Positions 45,210-55,190 of a stretch of DNA of 64,000 nucleotides are shown here, one piece after another; within the stretch, counting starts at the first letter, position 1, and the number at the start of each line of letters is the position of its first letter. The notes under the pieces are model-generated. The model had not been told where the DNA came from. It made no database searches and saw only the letters and a program-made list of their open reading frames with translations. The translations under genes and the position numbers were made by a program. The stretch covers positions 2,300,001 to 2,364,000 of the forward strand of contig CANUEZ040000002.1 in NCBI GenBank assembly GCA_948099385.1. Reading direction: 5' to 3'. The stretch comes from Fasciola hepatica. Lineage: Eukaryota; Platyhelminthes; Trematoda; Plagiorchiida; Fasciolidae.

Positions 45210-46420
45210 TGAGGAGTATGCAGGAGTAGTGATGTAAGCTCCGTGAACTCCGAAGTCTCGGAAGCGCAACGCGAAGGGGAAGCTATAACTGATTACTGTA
45301 AGAAACTGCCGTAAACAACCGTGAGGAAATTTGGCGGCCGAGGTAACTCCTATACTGAATGACGTTTTCCTCTTCCGTATAACTTCATACACTTTCTGGC
45401 TAATTTTGGACTGCTTCCTCCAATCTTATTCGTGCTTACACTGCTTTAAGGTCGGCATCTATTCTAAGCTTGATGCTCTCACTTTATCTACTAATGACCA
45501 TGCTCTCTTAAGAAGATTGCTTTGCGGACAGTTGGTGTGTTAGTGAATCGCACTGGCTCAGCACAGTTTTGTCTTATCGCGGCTCGGTCTCACTTTCTCA
45601 CTCACGTCAACTGATCGTAGACTTTCGGCTCATTCACGCTAGCTTTTGGCCACTACGCTCAGGAGATTGTTCTTCGGGCCTGGTTTAGCATGAAAACATT
45701 TGTTCTATTTGTTTGGAATTCAGGACAGATACCTAATGTCTACTCTTTTTGGGCAGCTGTTTCCATTTTACGGATGTTTGTCTTATTCTTGACTACTTTT
45801 TGGCCGGAAAGTGACCGAGGCTTACTGTCAAGGGTATGATCGTGTTGGTATTTATATTTTCACTCACTAATAGTGCCGTAGAATTTGCAGAGAAATCGTG
45901 TTGTTGACTTGAGTTTTGCATCGACCCGGGCTACGCTTTGCTTTGAGGCTCCGAGATGCTATCCAGAACGAGTGAAGCCTGTTATTCGGTGAAATGAGCA
46001 CTGAATCGTTGATCAGGCTTCACTCGGACCATGAAAGGAGCTCTAGTCTTTGCCTTTATTCCACCCCTACCGAAACCCTCTGCGTAGGCTGAACTGTTTA
46101 CCGAAAAAAGCATTGTATATGCCTTAGAGTTTAAATGTCCCTCGACATATATGGAACCCAGGGTTGGGTGCAACAATCCAAATTGAGCCTAACCGCCGCA
46201 TTATAGTGTCATTTGGACGTTTGATTTTCTTCAGCTCTTTGGCCTTGTTAGATGGCACGAGGCACGCAGTCTTTTGCACCGCTTGGAGACATTTATAACT
46301 TGGCATGAACTCAGCTGCTACTGGCTTCCAAAATTCTAGGTTCAGCCTGTTTTACCTAGTTCCGCTCCGTCTCCAGGCGGGCCTATATGACCGTTGGGAA
46401 GTGATCCTCTTTCATCAGTG
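45210..46420. other. No gene recognised; possible Pao 3' LTR
   Basis: Directly follows the Pao pol stop, so an LTR would be expected, but no second copy is in the window to define it. The 60-70 codon frames here have no motif I recognise. Confidence 0.35.
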
Positions 46421-46429
46421 AGGTGCTGA

Positions 46430-46565
46430 CTCTTTGCTGCATGAACACTATTATTTCAGGCAACTCTGTAACTGTCCCATACCTGGACTTGCTTAAGGCC
46501 CTTGACCATGTCGCCCACTGTTCAGTTCAGCTTATTCAACAGGTAACCTCGCACTTCTGTGCTCT
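46430..46565 (+). pseudogene. LINE RT motif A fragment
   Basis: GNSVTVPYLDLLKALDHVAH resembles the CR1-like motif A (YLDLSKAFDHV at 17770). Only about 40 codons are recognisable, lying against the end of a minus-strand RTE. Confidence 0.5.
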
Positions 46566-46639
46566 GGTTTCGTTTGCCGACTTTCGGCATCGTTCAGTAA
46601 AGGGAGAAGAGAACAGAAGCATAGTGATAAAGATCCAAA

Positions 46640-47620
46640 AGGTCGAAGCTCCAAGGGGAACTCCAGACAACAAGGGAAGAGTCCGAATGCAACTACGCCA
46701 CTGACCGCGACACCTAGCCGTATCGCCTAAAGTCTCCAACGATTTAGTAGGCGGATCGTGTGGACCTTAACCTGGGAGTCTAATACGTCCTACCCGGCCA
46801 ATCCCGCTGGTCAACGTTTCCATACCTTTTTGCCACGTCATAGACTGACAACCTGCACCCATTTTCCAATCACAACCAGTCTCAGAGAACAGCGTACTTT
46901 GAGAAAGTCTATCAATGGGCATGCGTGACACGTGTCCCAACCACCTTTACCTGTTCAGATTCAGCCCTCGATCCAGAGACTGACCTCTGATTCCAACACA
47001 TTACGCTGAACCTCAGCATTGCTGATACGGTGTTCCCACCATACTCGGGCAACGCTACGGAGACATCGGCGCTCGAACGCCGACAGTTTTTGCCTATCTT
47101 CTACCCTCAACGGCCATGTTTCTGAACCGTGCAGAGGAACTGGCCTAACAGCCTCAGGAAACACTCTACCCTTAGCAGTCAATCGGATGTCACGCCGACA
47201 CCACAGAGGGCTAAGTTTGGCAAAAGCCAAACGCGCTCTCTGTATACGCGATGACACTTCATCCGTTATCTCTCCACCCGATGAGGTGCAACGGCCAAGG
47301 TAACAAAATTTATCCACTTCAGCTAGATCTTACCTGGTCAACACAAGGTTTGGTGTTGAGCCAATCTAGTCCTGCAACAGCATTTTGCACCCTGAAGGAG
47401 CAAGACACATCCTAAAAGTTCCTACACTGTTTTAAGGCTATCTGAGGGAGCTAGCAACTTACCTGGGTCTCCACTCAGAGGAACTATATAGTCCGCATAG
47501 TCCAAGCCAGCCAATTTACTTCCTGAGTAAAGGTCGGCGCTGCTGCTCTCACACCCTCGAAGGCATCTCGATTTAGACTTGTCCCATCCCGCATAAAAGT
47601 CTATTGTAACTCTACGGTGC
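46640..47620 (-). mobile_element. RTE-type LINE, 5'-truncated copy
   Basis: On the minus strand: RT motif C region (about 47510-47440), then LAPSGCKMLLQD, YLGRCTSSGGEITDEVSSRI, LSPLWCRRDIRL, ETWPLRVEDRQKL, FERRCLRSVARVWW-HRISNAEV and finally LGDTARCRGQWRSC (46730-46690). The same order is found at 38.9-39.8 kb. RT upstream of motif C is decayed. Confidence 0.8.
46961..47317 (-). pseudogene. RTE C-terminal domain
   Basis: A 119-codon open frame with the RTE C-terminal signature (WPLR-ED, FERRCLRS-A--WW, RISNAEV). The preceding part (47520-47320) reads GLDYADYIVPLSGDPGKL: the catalytic YADD is YADY (47499-47488). The function of this domain in target recognition or priming is not established from the sequence. 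Confidence 0.75.
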
Positions 47621-47925
47621 TTTGCTTAGCAAGTGTTCTGGTGTAGAAGATAAAAGTCACCGGAGAACTAAGCAGTAACCTCGGTTGTTGAACCCGTTTT
47701 ACCTCTAAAGTACCTATTTTTATGCATATACCAAATTATCATTGATCAGTTTTCTCTTTTTGGGCTGAAATGTAAGTTTTTGTTAACCTGCTGAAGCCTT
47801 CAATACAGTGCACTACGATACGACAGCTGAGGTGCAATTATTTGGCCCCACGTATCCTCTTCTGTGTCGGACCTCATCGCACTCGCCCCACAGGCCTCAA
47901 GCTGTGTTGATCGAAGACCACTCGT
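47620..47925. other. No gene recognised
   Basis: Short frames only, between the RTE and a LINE tail. Confidence 0.35.
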
Positions 47926-47929
47926 CTTA

Positions 47930-48620
47930 ATAAGGATGATAGTAGTAGTGATAATAACCGTTTGTTTCTCCTCCGTAGTCGAGAAGAACGCGTGGACGGA
48001 TGACTACAGTTTACGATAATTCTCAACAGGATAGAATATTCATAAATTTAAAAGAGCGGTTAAGCATTTGAGCAAGAGGAGAAAAGGGTTTAGATGAGGT
48101 AAAATGACGATGGTTGACAATGGCAAATACGATTCAGTTTTGAGCAAGTTACAGACACTGATAAGAACTCGGCCAAATGTGGAATTTTTGAAACAAATAT
48201 ACATGGATAGTGTGGAAATTGATCACTGGTGGGTGCTCAGGTTCACCGAGGAGACAGGTGGTTGTTAGGTAAGAAGACAGGTGGGGACTGAGCAATGGCG
48301 CAAATAGGAACTTTTCAGAAAGTGAGAAGAAGCAACATCCCCTGAAAAAAGGATGGCTATCAGGATCAACATCAAGTATCACCCAGTGGTGAGAATGGGC
48401 AGCCTTTGGAAGAAGGACGGAGTTCCGAGACTTGAATGATTAATTACCAGGCGGACTATTGTGTCAAGGGTGAGCGGAAAATCGCAATACAGATAGCAAC
48501 GAAAAACGTCCTCCCGAGCTCAGGCTTGATCAAGCCAATAAATAGAAAAATATATTAGTTTTTTGAATCTCCCGGGACTTTTCTCCGTATATGTAGGACA
48601 TCATAGGAAAAGGAAGCATG
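47930..48620 (-). mobile_element. CR1-like LINE 3' end, minus strand
   Basis: The minus strand has CGTTCTTCTCGACTACGGAG, AAACAAACGGTTATTATCAC, a diverged family tail at 47990-47930. The body is purine-rich on the plus strand. The solo Pao LTR at 48624-48995 lies at its upstream end. Confidence 0.55.
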
Positions 48621-48623
48621 TAG

Positions 48624-48995
48624 TGTAAGACATGTTTGAACAATGCGTAGCCAAATTCGCAACGGATCCCGAAATCAAAAGGCGATTATCCATGAAATTC
48701 TACAATACTAGGCTATCAGATGAACGGTGACACGAAACAGATACAAACCCCAACTATGCAACCAAAAGGACTAAAAACGAGAACAGACTTGCGGCGCGCA
48801 AGAAGGGAGCACGTGCGTCAAGCAGGTCCAGAGAAAGGATATGACAGAGCAACGCGCTGGGAGCGAACAAACAAATGTTGGCCCGTAAAAGCAGACAGTA
48901 CATAAAACAAGTCAGTAGTGTAAATAAGTGACTGATATCATGGAAACGTGGAAAATGCAGTGGTTTTGGGAGATTTTCCACCACCGGTCTTTACA
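48624..48995 (-). repeat. Solo Pao LTR
   Basis: On the minus strand it begins TGTAAAGACCGGTGGTGGAA and ends CAAACATGTCTTACA. It follows the LTRs of the element at 51026-57359 over the whole 372 bp (375-377 bp there), including the GGGCCAA and CTTGACCTGC-TGACGCACGTG regions. No Pao interior is attached. The flanks TGTAG and TACAG could be a decayed 5-bp target duplication (3 of 5 match). Such solo LTRs arise by recombination between two LTRs. Confidence 0.75.
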
Positions 48996-49195
48996 TACAG
49001 AGTATTGGGTTCGCGTGTCCACTGTTCCAAGAATATTTAGGGAGGGGGAGGGCAGCACCAAACCTGAACCACTACTGATCAAGTTGGATCCTTTTGTAAG
49101 GTCGCTGATCACTGGGATTCGGCAGAGTGGGACTCCGGCAAACGTAAGGGTATACTTTACTTCAGCGTCGACACTTGACCGTCGTTGACGCATCA
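48996..49195 (+). pseudogene. LINE ORF1 fragment (RRM-like end)
   Basis: The open frame reads GSTKPEPLLIKLDPFVRSLI, then RQSGTPANVRVYFTSASTLDRR, resembling the part of LINE ORF1 after the first RRM strand (KTRPLL--L, then a V-V-PD-T-AERR end). Only about 60 codons are recognisable; 48928-48995 of the frame is antisense LTR. Confidence 0.4.
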
Positions 49196-49229
49196 GGTTA
49201 TTTGAACCGAGCACTGGCTGAGTTATCCG

Positions 49230-49700
49230 ACGTGGATCTTACCCCCACTTATGTTTCTTATGTATATCAAAGGCGTCTCTGATATCAGCAGGGGCACCCC
49301 CGTCCCCCTTTTGGATGATATTTAGGTGGTGTACTCTTTCCACCCTAACCACTTATCCTCAACTACGTTTTCGGTGACCTATTTTCTCTCAGCGGTTAGT
49401 GATTTTCACTGTCCGTTGAATTCTTCGGTGACAAATGTTTTCTTCCACCCTGAAAAAAGCCGCGGCCCGGCCAAAATACCACTGACGGCCATCCCTCCCC
49501 GGCAGCCCTGTTTTCGGAGCCTTTAGGATACACTACTCGAGCTTTCTTGCCTCCTATGAACAAGCGTCATTCCAAACCATCAAAGCCAAGCGAACCCTGG
49601 GCCAAGTCCATCGAAGGTTCCCACTATCTGAGAGTGGGCCGTCCATGTATCCCCCGCATGTGAGGCCACTTTTTGTTTAATGTTAGCTCACCCGACCCGT
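49230..49700 (+). pseudogene. LINE reverse transcriptase remnant
   Basis: LMFLMYIKGVSDI corresponds to LLFLLYINDM, and PLLDDI-VVYSFHPNHLS to the FADD region of the other copies (first residues FA changed to LL). Large parts around it are missing. Confidence 0.5.
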
Positions 49701-49869
49701 CTTCCATCTTCCCCTTTTATGACTCTTGAGAATGTCTAGCTAGTTCTCACCAAAATCCTTCTTGATCATCCTTTACCCATGACTTGCCTCAAAAGCTGCG
49801 AAAACTTTAGCACCGAAACTACGTGGATTCTCCACCTGAGGTTAAACCTGATCTTTCTTTTTGGGGTAA

Positions 49870-50085
49870 TCTACTATGAAGCTTACAATTCCAACTACAT
49901 TTCCTTCATTGTCTTCCGCCTCTATACTCTCAGACGACAAGCACTTTCTTTTCTTGTGCCAACATCCAAACTTCCACTAAGGTCGCGATTCTTTCTATCC
50001 GACTTTTCCAGGATTTGGAACCAGTCTCCCTCACTACACGAGGCCTCTTTTCTTTGCAAGCTTCCAAAGGTGCTCTTCTGATCCC
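49870..50085 (+). pseudogene. LINE ORF2 C-terminus
   Basis: FRLYTLRRQALSFLVPTSKL and FFLSDFSRIWNQSPSLHEAS match YSLRNRLYTITTPSA and LFLFTHYRIWNKLPLHIRSS of LINE A (18660-18790). Confidence 0.6.
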
Positions 50086-50714
50086 CACAACTGTCTCTGG
50101 CTTTATGTTGTTAGCCAATGAATTTACGTTCGCCGACCTAATATTTGAGAAAAGCATCACAACCTGAGCTCCCTTTTCCATTTTTATACGGATCACCATG
50201 CTAATTTACTCTTTTATGTTCTCGTCGCTGTTTTTGACTGAGCCCAAAGATATCAAAATTCTTTTCACTTTCATCTCAGCTCTCCTTCGACTTGAACGAC
50301 TTCTTCGATAATCTCACTCTTGCTGACTTTCTCCCTTCTCACGGTTTATACTCTCACAGTGGTTTATTCCACACCCTTTCCCGACTAGCCCTAAGAATAC
50401 GCCTTTTGACGATAACCACCGTTTCCCAGATGGGAACATCCGAAACCACCTTCCCCTTTTTCCTTTCCCCTCCCAGTTCGCCGTTTTTGCGCCTGAAATC
50501 TCCCGCCATTCTGCTGCCTTATGTTCCGAGTTGGCCCCCACTAAGTTTCTCTCATCTGGGCAACAAATCCCTGCAAGCCTGTCACACAGTTTTTGGCTCA
50601 TCTGACTTCACTCTCCAGGATTCTTCACGATATGGCCATTCGTTCTGGAATATCTCAATTTCGTTCCATACATCCTCCAACCCACGTAAATTATCCACCC
50701 ACCGGCTCTCACCC

Positions 50715-50925
50715 CAACGATGCGGCGCTCGTCCAAATTCACTGTACCGGCTGGCCTACATTGAGCGTGCATGACGTCCGCTGTAATGTGCGTGTGCAAT
50801 CAGGCTGGCGGATCTCACCTCCTGTGTCCACTTCCTGAGGCTTTTTTCATGTTGGGTGCTCAGAGCACGATCAAACCCATCCAGTATCACCGGCTGTGGA
50901 TTGCACGTCTCCACTGTCATCTTTC
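50715..50925 (+). repeat. Conserved LINE 3' UTR block, copy B
   Basis: GAGCGTGCATGACGTC, AATGTGCGTGTGCAATCAGG, CTCCTGTGTCCACTTCCTGA and CACCGGCTGTGGATTGCAC align with copies A, C and D. It starts about 630 bp after the LINE coding end. Translated core: VQIH, DVRCNVRVQSGW. Confidence 0.65.
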
Positions 50926-51020
50926 TCCCAATTTATCACTACTTTCATCGCTTCCCATTGCCACTGTCCTGCTACCGTATGCGTAATTACACCTTTCGTC
51001 TATACTCTTATAGCCTCCCA

Positions 51021-51025
51021 ACATG
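51021..51025. repeat. Pao target-site duplication, left
   Basis: ACATG, repeated at 57360-57364 directly outside the right LTR. Confidence 0.7.
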
Positions 51026-51400
51026 TGTGACGACGTGTCGTGGAAAATCCCCCTAAAACCTGTGCGATTTAGTGTTTTTCTTAACATCACTCACTTTCCT
51101 ACACCATTGGCGTGTTTTTACGCACTGTTTGCTTTTATGGGCCAATTGTTATTTGTTCGTGCCCAGAGGGCTACTTTATCATATCCTTGTTCTTGACCTG
51201 CGTGACGCACGTGCCCCTTGCTCGCACGCTGCAATTCGGTTCCTCGTTTGTTGAGTCCTTGTGATCTCATTATTGAGGTTTGTATCTTTTTGGTGTCATT
51301 GTTCATTCAATAATCTAGTATCGTAGAATATCACGGATCATCGCCTTTTGATTTCGAGATCAGTTGCGAGTTTGGCTACGCATTGCTCAAACGTGTCACA
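51026..51400 (+). repeat. Pao 5' LTR
   Basis: 375 bp, TGTGACG...GTCACA. The central part is nearly identical to 56983-57359; differences cluster in the first 12 and last 15 bases. Confidence 0.85.
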
Positions 51401-51586
51401 ATATCCGGTAGATCAGTCTGGAACGATAAACTACGCAAAATGCCAAAAATGGATCGAATAAATTGGAATCTGGACAGGAAGTAATACGGCAAGTCACTGG
51501 GGAGGATTGGGGGTACGTTTGATTCTTTAGTTAATGTAAGATCGCCTAGTCCTGTCAGTGCTAGTTCGTGTGTTAATGAGGGCAAT

Positions 51587-52500
51587 ATGGATCGTAAGGA
51601 TATTGATTTATATAGGCCGAGAATACTAGACCTAGAACAGCAGTTGTTATCGGCTAGACTACAGGCTCGGGAAGCACAAAAGAAGTGTATACAGAAAGAG
51701 CGTGAGCATGAGACCAGCGACTTTGACGCTTCCGATAGATCAGGGTGCAATAAGATAGGGAACCCCACGCCGGTCGCCGACTACAAACAACCATCGAGCG
51801 ATTTGCCTAGAGTGGAACTAACGGCTTTCGACGGGCGAGCTGAACAATACTGCAAGTTTGTCAAGCAGCTCGAGAAGTTCGTCGAAAATAAGGTAACCGA
51901 CCCTGGGCAAAGGCTGCTCTACCTGACTCACTAGTGTTGAGGCCGAGCAAGAGAAGCTATAGACAGGTGTGACATGCTCTACCCGGAACAAGGCTACACC
52001 CGAGCAAGGAAGATTTTAAGGGACCTGTTTGGCCATCCGTTCAACGTAGCTCGTAACTCAATGGAGGGCGTGATGGTAGAGGCAAAGAGAACCAAGGGCA
52101 ACGTCTACACCATGGCCGACCTGGTGATTAAGATACAGAACTGCTCAATAGCCCTCGACCATTTAGGTTGCAGGGCTGACCTAGATGCCATGCACACTTT
52201 GGAAGGCATAGTCCGTCACCTCTCTCCCGAACTACAGGGTTGGTGGGCGGAAGAAGCAGAACGGATAAGCCGAAGCGACAGAGAAGCCAACTTCGAAGAC
52301 CTGACCGAATACTTGGACAGGCAAACCAAGATAGCTGACAGCAGATTCGGCCGACTCATCCGGGACAGCAACCGAGCAAACAAGCCCAGTACTAGCCAAG
52401 TCCAAACCCCTGTACGGGAACATCCAAAGTACCAGCCTTGGACCAATACACACGTCGTTTCACGAGATGCTACGGCGAAACCAAATTGCAGATCCTGTGG
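51587..52500 (+). pseudogene. Pao gag (DUF1759-type), two in-frame stops
   Basis: Starts at the ATG at 51587 (MDRKDIDLYRPRILDLEQQL), a coiled-coil-like N-terminus as in the left-edge element. The core has FDGRAEQYCKFV, then the frame meets TAG and TGA (51932 and 51938) and continues in the same frame with REAIDRC, FNVARNSMEGVMVEAK, DLVIKIQNCSIALDHLG and IADSRFGRLIRD. Apart from these two stops gag is one frame, so decay is mild. The left-edge copy has ordinary codons (HYRER) at the two stop positions. Confidence 0.85.
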
Positions 52501-53083
52501 TACTAGCCATGGCCTACCAGAATGCCCCAAGTTCGGCAATGCCACAATAGACGAACGGTGGGGAATGGCGAGGATGGCAGGAGCATGTTTCATCTGTCTC
52601 AACACCACGCACCGGGCAGCAGCCTGTAGAACAAGGAATCGATGTGGTTACGAGGGCTGCATGGGCAGACACCATCGATTACTGCACCAGGCGAGAGTAA
52701 CCTCACCCGAGGCGAGTACCAAGCCCGGTGTTATTTGTTCAACGTCGCGGTCTGCCAGTAAACCGGTACTTTTAGGCTTAGTTGCCGTGGGAGTAGTGAC
52801 CCCAACTGGGGTGATCAAAGCGTTGGCTTTCGTTGATATTGGATCTGACACCACCTTAGTGAAAGAGCGGTTTGCCGACAAAAGCCGACTCGCTAAACGT
52901 GTGACGTCGTTGGCAGTGAGCACGGGGGGGGGGGGTGGAACACAGGTAATGACTGCCAGCAGGTTGAAGCTGCAACTCACCTCTCTAGACACTAACGAGC
53001 AAATGGAACCAGCAGAGGCATTCACATTAGCTGATCTTCCCATGCGAGCACCAATGTCGGTCAAAGCAATTTTGACCAGGTGA
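52480..53083 (+). pseudogene. Pao zinc knuckles and protease
   Basis: CRSCGTSHGLPEC and CFICLNTTHRAAAC-TRN are CCHC/CCHH-like knuckles. LAFVDIGSDTTLV is the retropepsin active-site region (usually D-GS-TT), followed by the expected GG region and ending LPMRAPMSVKAI. The whole lies in one frame with gag (370-codon ORF 51974-53083). A run of ten G at 52925-52934 lies inside the reading frame and could slip. The TGA at 53081 cuts it from pol. Confidence 0.8.
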
Positions 53084-53600
53084 CCCCACCTGCAGGATTT
53101 AACTGTTTTAGACTGGGAAGACGATGAAGTGGACCTCCTCATCGGCTGCGACGTGCCAGGGGCGCATTGGGTACTTGACCAGAGAGTGGGTGACCACTGG
53201 GCGCCTCATGCAGTACGCACGGCTCTGGGATGGATGTTATACGGTCCAGTAGGAGGATGTGATTCCGTGAATTATTTATCCGCCGAAACGGACCGCATAG
53301 AGTACCACCTTTAGCGGCTGTATGAAAAGGAGTTTCATGATATCGGGGACGAAGGACTATCGTTGTCTTAAGAAGATAACTTCACATTGCAAACAGTGGG
53401 GCAAGGAACCAGAAGCCTTAAAAACAGTTCGATGTTCCCCTTCCATGGCGCACATCCGCTGACCCGTGGAATGATAACAGAAACTATGTTCTTCAACGAC
53501 CACTACGACTGAAGGAGCTCTTCGTTCCAGACCAGGACCTGTGGGAAGGATATGCGGAACTAATGAAGCAAAACGAAGCTCTCGGCTAAGTTGAAAAAGT
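53084..53600 (+). pseudogene. Pao pre-RT linker, broken
   Basis: DLLIGCDVPGAHWVLDQRVG and VRTALGWMLYGP lie in the gag frame after the TGA at 53081. A TAG at 53312 and a frame change between 53400 and 53600 follow. The same signature is at the left edge of the window (minus strand). Confidence 0.75.
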
Positions 53601-54490
53601 GCCTGCAACCACCGACGGCCGAAAGGGGATCTGGAATCTGCCTCACCACCCAGTCATCAACCCCAAAAAACCCGAAAAACTGCGGGTGGTTTTAGACTGT
53701 GCAGTCAAGTTCCAGGGCAAGTCAGTAAATGATCGCCTACTACAAGAACCTGACTGGACCACACCACTAATCGACGTTTTGTGCCGTTTCAGAGTGGGTA
53801 GAGTGGTCTCATCCGCCGACATTAGGGAAATGTTTCATCAGGTGAAAATACCGGTAGGAGAACGAGACGCGTTGCGTTTCCTGTGGTGGAAAGAGAGCGA
53901 CTGGGACAAAGCAGTGATGAATTATAGGATGACCGTCTACCCCTTCGGAGCCATATCGTCACCATTCTGTGCGAACTACGCCCTTCGGGAATCAGTGAAC
54001 AAACATGTAGGTTTGGTCCACCGGTCGGTGGTGGGTGGCGTCAGCAGTAACTTCTACGTCAACAACTATCTTGGGTCATTCGATGATATAGACTCAGCCC
54101 TAGCGCAGTTCAGAGGCCTGACGAGATTGCTGGAAGAGGGCGGCTTCCATCTAACAAAGTGGATGTCGAAAGCTTCAGAAGAGCTCGAGGTCAGTCCGTA
54201 CCACCAGATGGCTGAAAGGGTTAGAGATTCGGAGGGCTCTCCACTTCCTGTCGAAAGCACTTTAGGAATACAATGGGACGCGGAAACGGACGGCTTTGTT
54301 TCCGAGCTAAACGTTTCCGAGCTGCCAGTAATCCGTCGTGGTATACTATCCGCTGTCTCCAGTTTGTTCGGCCACTCGGTGTTATCTCACCCTGTCTTTT
54401 ACACGGAAAGATCCTGCCGCAGGTGCGACCAACTTCCGGCAACTCGACAAGTGGACGGGAGGGCCAAAAATTATGCAAATGCCTGAACAA
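53599..54490 (+). pseudogene. Pao reverse transcriptase, YVNN at the active site
   Basis: The RT makes element cDNA. A 296-codon frame holds the domain: KPEKLRVVLDCAVKFQGKSV, VLCRFRVGRVVSSADIREMF (motif A with its Asp), FLWWK, YPFGAISSPFCANYAL (motif B) and SNFYVNNYLGSFD (motif C, 54049-54084). Both catalytic Asp of YVDD are Asn (AAC AAC at 54061-54066), which should abolish polymerisation. The C-terminal part continues to FGHSVLSHP (normally FDP-G--SP) and changes frame near 54330. Confidence 0.9.
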
Positions 54491-54970
54491 AACTGGCCCG
54501 TGTACGAATCGAAACCCTCTACGGAAGTAGAACTGGAGGTCAAAGGCGTAGTGATAGCGGCCAACTTCGTCGAAGCGCCATCCATTTTGTCACGATTGGT
54601 TAGATTTTCCTCCTGGATGAAGACACTCCGTTCATTAGTTTGGTTGGCTAGGTTCAAGGGACGTTCGCCAGTCATGAAGGGGATACGTCACTCTAGCCGT
54701 GTACGGTTGGATCCGATGAGTCCCGATGAACTACGAGCCGCAGAACACGATAGATTCAAGATGATACAACGGGAGGCTTTCACCCGAGATGTCGAGAGGG
54801 CGGAAGAAGTGAGGCCGACCAATAAAGACATGTCATCTCCAAGAGGCGACTTGAAGCGTCTAAACCCCAAACTCACCAATGGACTGCTGCGGGTGGATGG
54901 TAGGCTGGTCAGCTCCCACCTGAGCTCCGACACAAAGTATCCCATACTGCTGCCGGCCGACAACCTGTAG
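54338..54970 (+). pseudogene. Pao region after RNase H, to integrase start
   Basis: A 211-codon frame that begins at the junction where RT (GKILPQ-like) is joined directly to ATNFRQLDKWTGGPKIMQ, the segment that normally follows RNase H. The 250-300 residues of RNase H expected between them are absent. Further on come LARFKGRSPVM, SPDELRAAEHDRFKMIQREAF and LNPKLTNGLLRVDGRLVSSH (integrase N-terminus). Confidence 0.75.
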
Positions 54971-55190
54971 TAGAGCTGATGATCCAACATGTCCACGCCG
55001 TGGAGGGACACGCCGAGGAAAATCCCTGAACAGGGATCATCCGAAAGTGCTTTTGGCTGCTGAGAGGAAGAGCGACTGTAAAACGCGTAATTGGACGTTG
55101 TGTACATTGTAGGAGACGCAATGCCACGGTGGGCAAACGAAACATGGCCCCTCTACCAGAACGCTGAGTGACTGCGGTCTGGTGCCTGTT
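54970..55190 (+). pseudogene. Pao integrase zinc domain
   Basis: Across frames: ELMIQHVHAVEGHAEE, KCFWLLRGRATVKRVIGRCVHCRRR (HHCC zinc site), then NMAPLPER. Interrupted by a stop near 55026 and a frame change. Confidence 0.7.

Larger units (their letters stand above)
49200..51025 (+). mobile_element. CR1-like LINE copy, RT end and 3' UTR
   Basis: Decayed RT (LLDDI-VVYSFHPNHLSST at about 49305-49360) and ORF2 C-terminus (49880-50081), then pyrimidine-rich 3' UTR with conserved block B, cut at 51026 by the Pao element. The expected family tail is not seen after the Pao, so the right part was lost or rearranged. Confidence 0.65.

Noticed and set aside
51075..51310. Frames of about 60 codons repeated at 57029-57263
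   Set aside because: They lie within the two Pao LTRs and are repeated because the LTRs are; not genes.
51401..51430. Pao primer binding site
   Set aside because: I could not parse a convincing tRNA 3' end next to the 5' LTR; a TGGAAC word 17 bases in is too weak to claim.
52216..53142. Minus-strand frames of 130 and 165 codons
   Set aside because: Antisense shadows of Pao gag and protease on the plus strand.
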